DNA of 64,000 nucleotides from Clostridium sp. LS (GCF_002760435.1 NZ_AUUU01000013.1:62001-126000), one strand, 5' to 3'; positions 31,347 to 40,586 are shown, numbered from the stretch's first letter. Numbers and translations: made by a program. The notes: a model not told the origin generated them from the sequence alone.

Positions 31347-31675
31347 AAATTTACTTGCTGTAGCGAGACAATTAGGAAAAATGCTTGCTTGTTGTTAAGT
31401 TTTCTGATTAATGTAATACAAATCTTAAATACAATTGCTGGATTTCTATTAATTTGTTTGGGTATTAAAATGTGTAAAGTTATTATATTAATTTGTAATA
31501 CTTTTATTCATAATATTATCATGGTAAGTATTTTGTGGATTTGATAAAGTAAATTAAAATAAAGTCTTTTAAAACGGAACAGTATGAAATTTACAAAATA
31601 TTCTATAATTAACTGGAAGATAAGTGGTGATTTATGCTGCAAAATTTTGAAAAGAATATTTATATATTATGAAAT
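31347..31675 (+). promoter_or_regulatory. Intergenic region with third TTTAC-TATAATT copy
   Basis: About 330 bases without a gene. The only recognisable signal is at 31590-31610: TTTACA, then TATAATT starting 14 bases later. This is the same arrangement as in the elements at 22099 and 26261. It lies before the GrpB-family gene. Nothing else was recognised. Confidence 0.5.
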
Positions 31676-31693
31676 ATGAAGAGGAATATTATT

Positions 31694-32266
31694 GTGAAAG
31701 AATTATCTGAAATGACATTAGAAGAACTACAGAGGTTATTGCCTATCATTCTTAAAGAACATAATTTTGACTATAAAGTTTGGTATGAAATAGAAAAGAG
31801 ACAATTAATCGATAAATCTGGTGAATTGATATTAAGGATAAATCATATTGGAAGTACTGCAGTAGAAGGACTGATAGCAAAGCCAACAGTTGATATACTA
31901 ATGGAGATTTCCCGAGATAGTAATATTGATGAATTAAAAGAAAAACTTTTATCTATGGATTGGCTATTAATGAATTCAGCAATTTCTTCTAAATTTAAAC
32001 AAACATATAATAAAGGGTATACTAAAATGGGGTTCGCAGAAAAAGTGTACCACCTACATGTTAGATATCAGGATGATTGGAATGAACTATATTTTAGAGA
32101 TTACTTAATTGAATATCCAGAAGTAGCAAAAGAGTATGGCAAATTAAAACTTGGATTTTGGAAAAAGTTTGAGCATGATAGAGATGGATATACGGAGGCA
32201 AAGAGTGATTTTATTTCAAGTGTTACTGATAAAGCAAGAAAAAAATATGGAGATAGATATGCTTAA
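31694..32266 (+). CDS. GrpB/UPF0157 family protein
   Basis: A soluble protein of about 190 residues. The family core is visible: RINHIGSTAVEGLIAKPTVDILMEI, a nucleotidyltransferase-like fold, then KVYHLHVRYQDDWNELYFRDYL and a C-terminal YGKLKLGFWKKFEHDRDGYTE-type segment. A GTG at 31694 is preferred, with AGAGGA eight bases upstream; an in-frame ATG at 31676 overlaps that ribosome site. Family members are proposed to modify small molecules or nucleotides, but no firm activity is known. Confidence 0.82.
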   Translation: MKELSEMTLEELQRLLPIILKEHNFDYKVWYEIEKRQLIDKSGELILRINHIGSTAVEGLIAKPTVDILMEISRDSNIDELKEKLLSMDWLLMNSAISSKFKQTYNKGYTKMGFAEKVYHLHVRYQDDWNELYFRDYLIEYPEVAKEYGKLKLGFWKKFEHDRDGYTEAKSDFISSVTDKARKKYGDRYA

Positions 32267-32348
32267 CAAATTTTATTGTGCAATTGAACAATATCCAGGT
32301 TGCGATGAACTAATATAGTGGATATCAACAGTATTAAGAATACATTTA

Positions 32349-32992
32349 TTGGGGCATCAAATTAAAGAAAAAGAGAAGTATGAAAGAAAAATTATAGCAT
32401 GGCTTGAACTTGTGACAGCAGGCACTAAAGAAAAGACTGCTTCAATGGCAAAATTAGATTTAGCATCAATGTATAGGGAGAAAAAAGAGTATGAAAAGGC
32501 CCAGGAAGTATTAGATAAAATTCCGGAAATAAAAGTAGATAAAAAACTCAACAAGCATTATTACTTGAAAGTAGAGGTGAAATTGATGAAGCTTATGGCA
32601 TTTGGGAAAGCAAATTATGGGGAAATGCTCATGAAACATTGATTACATTATCTTTTATAATAAAGCTGCTATATAAAGAAAAGAAATTTAGTGAGGAATA
32701 CATAGAGCGTGCTAAAAAGGCTGCTGAAGTATTTGATTTTGGAGCATATCATAAATATGAATTAGATTTATGGAGTGCAATAGAAAAACGTGATGAAGAA
32801 AAAACTATAGAAATGATTATAAATATGGTAAATGAAGCGGGTACCATGGATGATTCTATGAAATCAAAACTATATAAGCATATGAAATTTGATGTGGCTC
32901 ATAATATAAGTAAAGATAAATATAAAAAGTTAGTAAAAGGGGCATTAAAAAAAGAAAGGATATTGATTTTGTCAAAGATGATTCTAGGATAA
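32349..32992 (+). pseudogene. Frameshifted helical-repeat (TPR-like) protein
   Basis: Two overlapping frames make up one protein. The first gives a Lys/Glu-rich helical region (MAKLDLASMYREKKEYEKAQ...), the look of a tetratricopeptide repeat. Near 32577 the sense continues in another frame as RGEIDEAYGIWESKLWG and joins KLLYKEKKFSEEYIERAKKA up to the stop at 32992. A one-base loss near 32575 explains the break. The first frame has only a TTG at 32349 and no ribosome site, so the true N-terminus may also be gone. The function is unknown. Confidence 0.7.
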
Positions 32993-33158
32993 AATTTCTA
33001 TTGGAATAGCGCTAATGAACTTATTAATTCAAAATCAAATAAATTTATTAATTAATAAGAAATTGTGATGAAGTCTACAGTATACTCACCTGGTTTATTA
33101 TATTACAAATAGAAACTAACAAATTAATTAGATAAATTGCATACTTTAAGGAGGAACT

Positions 33159-33668
33159 AAGAGTAAGATATTTTTTATTGGAGATACTCATTTTGGACAT
33201 AGTCAAATTATTGATTGTGAGAAAAGACCTTTTGTTAATGTTGAAGAGATGGATAAAGAATTAATTATTAGATGGAATTCTGTTGTAATGGATGAGGATA
33301 CGGTTTTTATGGTAGGAGACTTTTCTTTTCATGATAAGGAAAAGACAACAGAGATATGTAGTAGTTTAAAAGGAAGAATGATATTAATTATGGGTAATCA
33401 TGATGATAAGCAAGAAGAGCATTACACAGATTGCGGTTTTCATAAGGTATATGAATATCCAATAATTTTAGAAGGATTTTGGATGGTTTCTCATGAGCCA
33501 TTATATTTAAATAAGAATATGCCTTATGCTAATATTTATGGTCACGTGCATGGAAATGAGATGAATGTAGATTATTCAAAACACTCATTTTGTGCATGTG
33601 TGGAACGTATTAATTATACTCCTATTGAATGGGGCGAAATAAAGGCAAGAATTTCTAGCATTAAATAA
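33159..33668 (+). pseudogene. Metallophosphoesterase with lost start codon
   Basis: A calcineurin-like phosphoesterase of about 169 residues. Metal-binding motifs are intact: GDTHFGH, GDFSFH, GNHDD, SHEPL and GHVHG. Homology begins at SKIFFIGDTHFGH, right after AAGGAGG (33148-33154), but the codon where ATG is expected (33159-33161) reads AAG. The first in-frame ATG is at 33249 and would delete the first metal-binding motif. Either the start codon mutated or a base was lost or misread. Proteins of this kind hydrolyse small phosphoesters. Confidence 0.75.
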
Positions 33669-33869
33669 AATAATAAAATTCAATGCAGCTTTAGCTGAAA
33701 AACTGGGGTATCATTTTGATAAAGAGTATATAGCATATGAAATCGCGAACTATACGGTACAAGAATTTTGTTACGTCCTCATAAATTTAATAATAGCTTG
33801 CACTTTCATGGTATTTGTTGACTATGTTTACATATTGTATTATATTAAAAATAAATGAAAAACTTTGCG

Positions 33870-33905
33870 AAATTCTTAATAAATATTTAAAAATATTAAG
33901 AATTT
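33870..33905. promoter_or_regulatory. Inverted repeat before the LarA-type gene
   Basis: A perfect 12-bp dyad, AAATTCTTAATA with TATTAAGAATTT, around a 12-base AT spacer. It ends 19 bases before the ATG of the racemase gene. It could be an operator or an mRNA leader hairpin; no regulator is assigned. Confidence 0.5.
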
Positions 33906-33924
33906 AATTACTGGGGGGCTATAA

Positions 33925-35220
33925 ATGAAAGAGATTAATATGAAATATGGACAAGGGAAGATGAAGGCTTTTATTAATGAGAATAATATTCTTGAAGTAA
34001 TTGAAAGCAATGCTTTTAAACAAGATAAGACTGAAAATGAAATTATTTCTGAAGCATTGGATAATCCTATTGATAGCGATAAACTAAGAAATATAGTACA
34101 TGAAGGTGAAACAGTTTGTATAATAATTTCGGATATTACAAGAAGTTGGCAAAAACCACATGAATTTTTATATAAAATTGTTGAGGAGTTAAATGCTGGT
34201 GGAATTAAGGATGAGGATATTTTATTCCTATCTTCGCTGGGGACTCACAGAAAGCATACTAGGGAAGAACACGAAATACTTTTAGGGGAAAAGCTATCAA
34301 AAAGATTTGAAGTTTATGATCACGATTGCTTTGATGAAGAAAGCATGGTTTATCTAGGTGATACAAGTCATGGAACACCAGTTATAGTAAACAAAAAAGC
34401 CGTTGAATGCGATCATATTGTTATTACAGGAGCTATTATTTATCATTTCCTTGTTGGCTGGTCTGGAGGGAAAAAATCAATACTACCTGGTATTGCGTCA
34501 TTTAAAACAATATCAATAAATCATTCACTTTCTTTAAACGATGGCTTTGGAAGTGGGACAAGGGCCAGCGTATGTTCAGGTAATATTATAGAAAATCCTG
34601 TGCATGATGATATGATGCAGGCAGCTGCCATGGTAAAACCAAGCTTCATGTTTAATGTAGTAATGGGACCAGATGGAAGTATTGCTGGTGCAGTAGCTGG
34701 AGATTACATAACAGCTCATGAAGCAGGAAGAAAATTAGTTGATAGTATCGATGGTGTTAATATAAAAAAGAAATCAGATATAGTTATTGCCAGCGCGGGA
34801 GGAGCACCAAAGGATATAAATCTTTATCAATCTATAAAAACTTTAATAAATGCAAAGGAAGCAGTAGTTGACGGAGGTACAATTATAATACTTGCTGAAT
34901 GCAGTGAAGGTATTGGAGAAGTTAAAGATATTAATGATATGATATTGAATTTTAATAATATGCTTGATAGAGAAAAAGAACTTAGAGAAAATTATACTAT
35001 CTCAAAATACGTTGGATACTTTTTTTGCGAGACTGGTGAAAAGTACAAACTAATTTTAGTTTCAAAAATTGATCCTTCATTGCTTAAAAATACAAAGATT
35101 ATTTTGACTGAAACATTAGAACAGGCACTTGAAATTGCTTATAAAGATCAAAATAAAAATCTTACAATTAACCTTATGCCTCACGGAGCTAGTACACTTC
35201 CAAAATTAGCTTCAAAATAA
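33925..35220 (+). CDS. larA: LarA-type nickel-dependent lactate racemase
   Basis: A 431-residue LarA/DUF2088 protein of normal length. Family motifs are present: SDITRSW, GTHRKHT, SHGTP, GAIIYHFLVGWSGGKKSI and INHS. Lys184 in GGKK aligns by position with the lysine that holds the nickel-pincer cofactor in characterised LarA. The family racemises lactate or other 2-hydroxy acids. The cofactor genes larB, larC and larE are not in this window. A strong dyad sits just upstream and a two-way terminator just downstream. Substrates other than lactate are possible. Confidence 0.88.
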   Translation: MKEINMKYGQGKMKAFINENNILEVIESNAFKQDKTENEIISEALDNPIDSDKLRNIVHEGETVCIIISDITRSWQKPHEFLYKIVEELNAGGIKDEDILFLSSLGTHRKHTREEHEILLGEKLSKRFEVYDHDCFDEESMVYLGDTSHGTPVIVNKKAVECDHIVITGAIIYHFLVGWSGGKKSILPGIASFKTISINHSLSLNDGFGSGTRASVCSGNIIENPVHDDMMQAAAMVKPSFMFNVVMGPDGSIAGAVAGDYITAHEAGRKLVDSIDGVNIKKKSDIVIASAGGAPKDINLYQSIKTLINAKEAVVDGGTIIILAECSEGIGEVKDINDMILNFNNMLDREKELRENYTISKYVGYFFCETGEKYKLILVSKIDPSLLKNTKIILTETLEQALEIAYKDQNKNLTINLMPHGASTLPKLASK

Positions 35221-35238
35221 TTTTATTATTATAGAAAA

Positions 35239-35273
35239 AAAGGGATACCAGCTTAATATATAGGTATCCCTTT
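35239..35273. terminator. Bidirectional terminator, larA/luxS
   Basis: A perfect 11-bp stem AAAGGGATACC/GGTATCCCTTT with an A-run before and T-rich bases after it, located between two convergent genes. It can serve both strands. Confidence 0.9.
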
Positions 35274-35317
35274 ATAATATATACTTAATAATAAAGTTAA
35301 ATTATGCATGTCCAAAA

Positions 35318-35809
35318 TTAGTTAGCTGGATATACTAAATTTTCTTCTTTTATGTTTAATAAAACTTCGTTAAGGAACTTATTTGCTAAATATTTTGCCA
35401 TTGGTAAGTTCATGTCTAAATAATTGCCGCAATCTCTAGCGGAAGCGCCAGGAATGTCTCCTTCAAATTCAGCCATAAATTTATATAGTTCTGTAAGTAG
35501 AGGAACTATATCTTTAGATTTATAATCTCCATGTAAAATTAAATAAAAACCTGTTCTGCATCCCATTGGTCCAAAGTAAACAGTTTTATCTGCAAACTCT
35601 TTGTGATTTCTTAAGAATGTTGCAGCTAAATGTTCAATTGCATGCATTTCTGCAGTATTCATAGTTGGCTCATAATTAGGCCTAGTCATTCTTATATCAA
35701 AAGTTGTAAGAACTGTTTCACCAAACTTATCTTGTCTTGATACATATACACCTGGAATTAGTTCTAGGTGGTTGATTGTAAAACTTGCTATTTTTTCCAT
35801 TAATCTCAC
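35318..35809 (-). CDS. luxS: S-ribosylhomocysteine lyase LuxS
   Basis: A 163-residue LuxS enzyme. It cleaves S-ribosylhomocysteine to homocysteine and DPD, the precursor of autoinducer-2, in the activated methyl cycle. The metal ligands are visible as HAIEH and the cysteine in GASARDCGNY; the MGCRTGFYL motif carries the other catalytic cysteine. The start ATG follows a GAGTGAGA-type ribosome site. It is a single gene, convergent with larA, and no S-box leader was recognised upstream. Confidence 0.97.
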   Translation of the reverse strand: MRLMEKIASFTINHLELIPGVYVSRQDKFGETVLTTFDIRMTRPNYEPTMNTAEMHAIEHLAATFLRNHKEFADKTVYFGPMGCRTGFYLILHGDYKSKDIVPLLTELYKFMAEFEGDIPGASARDCGNYLDMNLPMAKYLANKFLNEVLLNIKEENLVYPAN

Positions 35810-36031
35810 TCCTATATACTAGTTATCAATAATAAACTATTTAATTGTAGTTATTGAAACCTTATTTAGATTTCTATTATTAAATTTTAGCATTTGTAAT
35901 TTCCTTTATCAATATATTGTTTACGAAAAAAATTTAAAGTTATTACAGTATCATAAGATATAAGGGAAGATTTGTAAGAATTATAGTATAATAAGAAGAG
36001 GTTATTTTTAATTACAAGGGAGTAAATTCAC

Positions 36032-37336
36032 ATGGAAAGAATGACAAAACATTTGATTGTAATATCCTTTGATGGATTATCAACTTTAGATTTTGAATAT
36101 ATAAGTTCTTTATTTAATTTTAAAGAGTTTATTAAAGATTCATCCTATTGTAAAAAAGTTTACAGCGTGTATCCTTCACTTACTTATCCAGCTCATGCCA
36201 CAATAGTTACTGGAAAATATCCTAAAAATCATGAAATAATAAATAACACATTGCTTCAGCCTGGCCGAAAATCTCCTGATTGGTATTGGCAAAGGAAATA
36301 TATTAAGGGAGAAACTTTTTATGATACTGCAATTAATAATGGAATGAAAGTTGCAGCACTTCTTTGGCCTGTAACAGCTAAGTCAAGAATACAATATAAT
36401 CTGCCTGAAATATTTGCAAACAGACCTTGGCAAAATCAAATTATGGTTTCTATTTTAAATGGAAGTCCATTATATCAAATTAAACTTAACAATATGTTTG
36501 GTGGCTTGAGGGATGGAATAAAGCAGCCAAATCTTGATAACTTTACCCATCAATCTCTTTTGTACACAATAAAAACGAAAAAACCAGATATAACATTAGT
36601 TCATTACACAGATTTGGATACTATCCGTCATAAGTATGGATTTTATTCTAGGGAGGCAAAGGAAGCACTTATAAGGCATGATAGCAGGCTGGGAGATATT
36701 GTTGAAACCTTAGTGAAAAATAATATGTATGATCAGTCAACAATAATAGTTTTAGGAGATCACAGCAGTTTAGATGAAGATATGGTAATTAATTTGAATG
36801 TACTTCTTAAAGACAATGATTATATAAAGGTTGATGATTCAGGAAATATAATAGATTATAAAGCAATCGTAAAAAATTGTGATGGTTCAGCTTATTTATA
36901 TGTGAAAGATAGATCAAATCAAAAGCTTATTTCTGAAATTAAAGATTTAATTAATAATTTTAATAAAGAACATGAATGCATAGAAGCAATTTTTACAAGT
37001 AATGAAGCTAAGGACTTTGGTGCAGACCCTAATTGCGCATTAATGCTTGAGGCAAATAAAGGATATTATTTTTTAGATAATTTAAACGGTGAGGTAATAA
37101 AGAAAATTCAGCCTCATGAATCTGAAAGTGAACATGATATTACAAGTTCAACTCATGGATATTCTCCATTTAAAGAGGATTACACAACAGTTTTCATGGC
37201 TAAAGGTTGTGGAATCAAAAAGGGAACTGTTATTGAAAAAATGAATTTAATTGATGAGGCACCAACTATAGCAAAGTTATTAGGTTTCGAATTAAAAAAT
37301 ATTGATGGAAGAGTTATTGAAGAGATTTTAGAGTAA
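36032..37336 (+). CDS. Nucleotide pyrophosphatase/phosphodiesterase-like protein
   Basis: A 434-residue protein of the alkaline phosphatase superfamily, type I phosphodiesterase/nucleotide pyrophosphatase branch. The metal-site Asp lies in ISFDGLSTLDFEY and the nucleophile Thr in SLTYPAHATIVTGKYP; further metal ligands are in HYTDLDTIRHKYG, LGDHSS and SSTHGY. No signal peptide is evident, so it probably acts in the cytoplasm. The MFS gene follows after about 100 bases on the same strand. The substrate is unknown. Confidence 0.88.
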   Translation: MERMTKHLIVISFDGLSTLDFEYISSLFNFKEFIKDSSYCKKVYSVYPSLTYPAHATIVTGKYPKNHEIINNTLLQPGRKSPDWYWQRKYIKGETFYDTAINNGMKVAALLWPVTAKSRIQYNLPEIFANRPWQNQIMVSILNGSPLYQIKLNNMFGGLRDGIKQPNLDNFTHQSLLYTIKTKKPDITLVHYTDLDTIRHKYGFYSREAKEALIRHDSRLGDIVETLVKNNMYDQSTIIVLGDHSSLDEDMVINLNVLLKDNDYIKVDDSGNIIDYKAIVKNCDGSAYLYVKDRSNQKLISEIKDLINNFNKEHECIEAIFTSNEAKDFGADPNCALMLEANKGYYFLDNLNGEVIKKIQPHESESEHDITSSTHGYSPFKEDYTTVFMAKGCGIKKGTVIEKMNLIDEAPTIAKLLGFELKNIDGRVIEEILE

Positions 37337-37438
37337 GTGAATGCCTGAATTTTTAAAAAAGTAAATTTATTCCAGGTTTGTAATATACAATTAACATATG
37401 TATGATAGAATAAAAAATTATGGGAGGAGGGAAATAAT

Positions 37439-38719
37439 ATGATTAAGCTAAATAAAACTGAGAAAAGCTGGGCTCTGTATGATTGGGCTAATTCTGCGTA
37501 CAGTATGACGATAACATCAACAATTCTTCCTTTATACTTTAAGCAGATATATGAAAATTCAGGAGGAAGTCCAGCAATGTCAACTGCCTTTTGGGGATAT
37601 GCAAATTCCATAGGAACACTTATAATAGCAATTCTTGCTCCAGTCCTTGGAACAATAGCTGACTATAAGGGATATAAAATGAAATTCTTTAATATATTCC
37701 TTGCTATAGGCATAGCATTTACTGGGCTCCTTGCTACAGTGCCTACTACATTATGGAGCATACTATTATTATTTTATATACTAAATTCAATAGGATACTC
37801 TGGAAGCAATATATTTTATGATGCATTTTTAGTTGATGTTACAACGGAAAAAAGAATGGATAAAGTATCAACTATGGGTTTTGCTTTGGGATACATAGGA
37901 AGTACAATACCTTTCATAATTTGTATGGCAATTGTTATATTAGCCCAATATAATTTAATACCTATTTCCACGTCTGCAGCTTGTAAAATATCTTTTGTTT
38001 TGACAGCAATATGGTGGGGATTAAATACCATACCGATGATAAAAAATGTGAAGCAGGTATACGGTATAGATATCGAACCCAAGCCTCTACAAAGCAGCTT
38101 TAGGAGGCTAGGAAACACTTTAAGGAATATAAAGGAACATGAAAAATCCTTCTTATTTTTATTATCATATTTCTTTTATATAGATGGAGTAAATACGATT
38201 ATAACAATGGCTACTTCATATGGTTCTGATTTAGGTATAAGTAATACAAGCCTTTTGGTGATATTACTGTTAACTCAGTTTGTAGCTTTTCCTTTTTCCA
38301 TCCTTTATGGTAATCTTGCTGAAAAATATAAAGGAAAGATAATGCTTTATGTTGGAATTATAATTTATATTTTCATATGTTTATACGCTAACTTTATAAG
38401 AAATGCTCTTGACTTTTGGATTCTTGCTATGCTGGTAGGCTCATCTCAAGGTGGTATACAGGCACTAAGCAGATCATATTTTGGGAAACTTGTACCAAAA
38501 GAAAAATCTAATGAATTCTTTGGGTTTTACAATATATTTGGAAAGTTTGCAGCTATATTAGGTCCATTTTTAGTGGGAATAGTAACTCAAATAACAGGAA
38601 AGAGTAATTATGGAGTTTTAAGTTTAATACTTTTATTTATTTTTGGAGGAATAATATTATTTAAAGTACCAGATAGAGATAGTAAAAAGGAGAATATCTC
38701 CATTGATAAAAATTTATGA
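37439..38719 (+). CDS. MFS transporter, UMF1/Atg22-like
   Basis: A 426-residue integral membrane protein with about twelve helices. The N-terminal SWALYDWANSAYSMTITSTILP is a hallmark of the UMF1 group, and GGIQALSRSYFGKLVP is its typical second-half loop. These transporters may export amino acids or other small solutes, but the cargo is not established. GGGAGGAGGG precedes the ATG. It probably shares a transcript with the preceding phosphodiesterase gene. Confidence 0.9.
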   Translation: MIKLNKTEKSWALYDWANSAYSMTITSTILPLYFKQIYENSGGSPAMSTAFWGYANSIGTLIIAILAPVLGTIADYKGYKMKFFNIFLAIGIAFTGLLATVPTTLWSILLLFYILNSIGYSGSNIFYDAFLVDVTTEKRMDKVSTMGFALGYIGSTIPFIICMAIVILAQYNLIPISTSAACKISFVLTAIWWGLNTIPMIKNVKQVYGIDIEPKPLQSSFRRLGNTLRNIKEHEKSFLFLLSYFFYIDGVNTIITMATSYGSDLGISNTSLLVILLLTQFVAFPFSILYGNLAEKYKGKIMLYVGIIIYIFICLYANFIRNALDFWILAMLVGSSQGGIQALSRSYFGKLVPKEKSNEFFGFYNIFGKFAAILGPFLVGIVTQITGKSNYGVLSLILLFIFGGIILFKVPDRDSKKENISIDKNL

Positions 38720-38740
38720 AATTTAAATATATTAAGAAAG

Positions 38741-38772
38741 ATATTACGTTGCACAAGACGTAATATTTTTTT
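38741..38772 (+). terminator. Terminator after the MFS gene
   Basis: A 9-bp stem, ATATTACGT with ACGTAATAT, around an eight-to-nine-base loop, running straight into seven T residues. Confidence 0.9.
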
Positions 38773-39021
38773 GCTTCAATAGAAAAATTATAGAATTTTG
38801 ATAGAAAATTTATTAAAAATAAGATGAAAAATTGAGTTGAAATTTATGTGGTTTTAATGCCGTAGAATTTAAATTATAAGGACTAAATTTTTAAGGAAAT
38901 GATTTAGGCATAAATGCATTTAGATATTTTACTAAGAAAATTTCGCAAAAAACCTTTACAAAATAAAAAAAAGAGTATAGAATGAGTTTGTAAACAGTTA
39001 CTAAGATTTTAAACATAAAAC

Positions 39022-39035
39022 CAAAACCGGTTTCG
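39022..39035. promoter_or_regulatory. LacI-type operator 1
   Basis: CAAAACCGGTTTCG, a near-palindrome one base away from the motif CGAAACNGGTTTCG shared with two further sites. It starts 55 bases before operator 2. Confidence 0.8.
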
Positions 39036-39076
39036 TATTTCGAAGGGGATATTAAACTTTTTATTTTGTAAATATC

Positions 39077-39090
39077 CGAAACGGGTTTCG
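39077..39090. promoter_or_regulatory. LacI-type operator 2
   Basis: CGAAACGGGTTTCG, starting 55 bases after operator 1 and 53 bases before operator 3. It lies just upstream of the expected -35 region. Confidence 0.85.
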
Positions 39091-39129
39091 AAAGAAACTC
39101 AATTAAAAACATTTTTTTTTACTATAATT

Positions 39130-39143
39130 CGAAACTGGTTTCG
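39130..39143. promoter_or_regulatory. LacI-type operator 3
   Basis: CGAAACTGGTTTCG, one base after the TATAAT box at 39123-39128, so it covers the transcription start. Binding there would block initiation; pairing with operators 1 and 2 about five helical turns apart could form loops. Confidence 0.87.
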
Positions 39144-39236
39144 AAAAGATAAAAGTAAAAATTCTTTTGAAAACAAAACTAATTTTGTACATGTTATTTT
39201 TTAGTAAAAATTATTTAATTATAGGGGGAATATCTT

Positions 39237-40580
39237 ATGAGACTTAAGAAAGTAATGTCGCTTGTTTTATCAGGTCTAGTAGCAACTTCATTGATTGCAT
39301 GCGGATCAAGCAGCAAAACAGCTGAAGCTGGAAAATCAGATCAAGGAAATGGAAAAATAGTAGTATGGACATTGTCCGACGATTTGAAGCAATTTGCAGA
39401 TCATTACAAAGAACAAAATCCTGGAAAAGAGGTTGAAGTTACAGTAATAGCTCCAGCAGACTATCCAACGAAGGTTACTACAGCACTAAGAGGAAAAGCT
39501 GAAGTTCCAGATATTATAGTTGGTGAACCTCAAATGCTTCCAAACTATTTTGAAGCTGGTTTCTGCGAAGATTTAACTAAGGAACCATATAATGTTGGTC
39601 AATACAAAGATCAAATTGTAGAATATGCATATAAAGCTGGTACAGATTCAGCAGATGGTAAAGTTAAAGCTTTAAGTTATCAAGTTACTCCAGGTGGAAT
39701 TATTTATCGTAGAGATATAGCTAAAAAAGTTTGGGGAAATGACGATCCAGCCTTTGTTGCACAAAAATATAAAGATGTAAGCACAATAACTCAAACAGCT
39801 AAAGAATTATCAGACAAAGGATACAAAATTTTTGCTGATACAGGAAATTTAAGATGGTTTGTTTATGGTAAGGATCCTCAACCATGGGTTAAAGATAATA
39901 AATTAATGATGACTCAAGATAGGTTAGATTATGTAGATGCGGCAGTTAATTTATATCAACAAAAGTTAGTTGCATTCGCGCCAGAATGGTCACCAGCTTG
40001 GTATGCATCAATGGCTGGACCAATTCCAATAGATGCTGGTGGAGGAGATCTTAAAGATGTAGATCCAAGTGCAGCTAAAACAGAAGTATTCTCTTATGCA
40101 TTACCATCATGGGGAAGTCTAATAGTTAGAGATAATGCAAAAGATAATATTGGTAAATTTGGAGTTACAACAGGACCTAACTCATACTTTGCTGGTGGAA
40201 CATTTATGGCTATTAGCAGCTTTAGTAAAAATAAACAAGCAGCTTGGGATTTCATTAAATATTGCACACTTAATAAAGATACGGCACAATGGTGGATTGA
40301 AAAATCAAAAGGTGATGTTGTTTCAAATATTCCTGCATTAGAAGCTAACAAAGATATGTCTAATGATGCTTTTGGAGGCCAAAAGACTTATGCATTCTGG
40401 TTAGAACAAGCTAAAAAAGTTGATTATTCACTAGTTACAAAATATGATGATCAAATTGGAAAATTCTTTGGACAAGCAATTGAATCAATTCAAAAAGGTG
40501 AAATGAAGAAAGAAGATGCTTTAAAAGATTTCTATAAAAATGTTAAGACTGTTTATCCACAAATAGAAGTACCTAATTAA
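39237..40580 (+). CDS. ABC sugar-binding lipoprotein (beta-glucan operon)
   Basis: A 447-residue family-1 extracellular solute-binding protein. The signal peptide ends in a lipobox (SLIAC, Cys21) for lipid attachment; the mature domain opens with GKIVVWTLSDDLKQFADHYKEQNP and has the AGGTFMAISSFSKNKQAAWDFIKYC hinge region of MalE-like proteins. AGGGGG precedes the ATG. As the first gene after three LacI operators it is the receptor of the importer made with the next two permeases. The ligand is probably a beta-glucooligosaccharide, judged from the downstream enzymes. Confidence 0.93.
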   Translation: MRLKKVMSLVLSGLVATSLIACGSSSKTAEAGKSDQGNGKIVVWTLSDDLKQFADHYKEQNPGKEVEVTVIAPADYPTKVTTALRGKAEVPDIIVGEPQMLPNYFEAGFCEDLTKEPYNVGQYKDQIVEYAYKAGTDSADGKVKALSYQVTPGGIIYRRDIAKKVWGNDDPAFVAQKYKDVSTITQTAKELSDKGYKIFADTGNLRWFVYGKDPQPWVKDNKLMMTQDRLDYVDAAVNLYQQKLVAFAPEWSPAWYASMAGPIPIDAGGGDLKDVDPSAAKTEVFSYALPSWGSLIVRDNAKDNIGKFGVTTGPNSYFAGGTFMAISSFSKNKQAAWDFIKYCTLNKDTAQWWIEKSKGDVVSNIPALEANKDMSNDAFGGQKTYAFWLEQAKKVDYSLVTKYDDQIGKFFGQAIESIQKGEMKKEDALKDFYKNVKTVYPQIEVPN

Positions 40581-40586
40581 TGATTA

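Larger units (their letters stand above)
38773..39236 (+). promoter_or_regulatory. Control region of the beta-glucan operon
   Basis: About 460 bases upstream of the binding-protein gene. It contains three LacI-type operators (listed separately), a -10 box TATAAT at 39123-39128 directly before the third operator, and a cre-like TGTAAACAGTTAC at 38989-39001 that lacks the central CG. No convincing reading frame is present. Confidence 0.7.

Noticed and set aside
33673-33858. An open stretch of 61 codons (IKFNAALAEKLGYHF...) between the phosphoesterase and larA.
   Set aside because: No start codon or ribosome site near its beginning and no recognisable family. It may be a remnant, but it cannot be supported as a gene.
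38989-39001. A cre-like site TGTAAACAGTTAC for catabolite control upstream of the beta-glucan operon.
   Set aside because: It lacks the central CG that defines cre sites, so it is mentioned only as part of the control region.
38891-39112. A 73-codon reverse-strand frame before the beta-glucan operon.
   Set aside because: It overlaps two operators, is Phe/Lys-rich from AT bias and has no convincing ribosome site.
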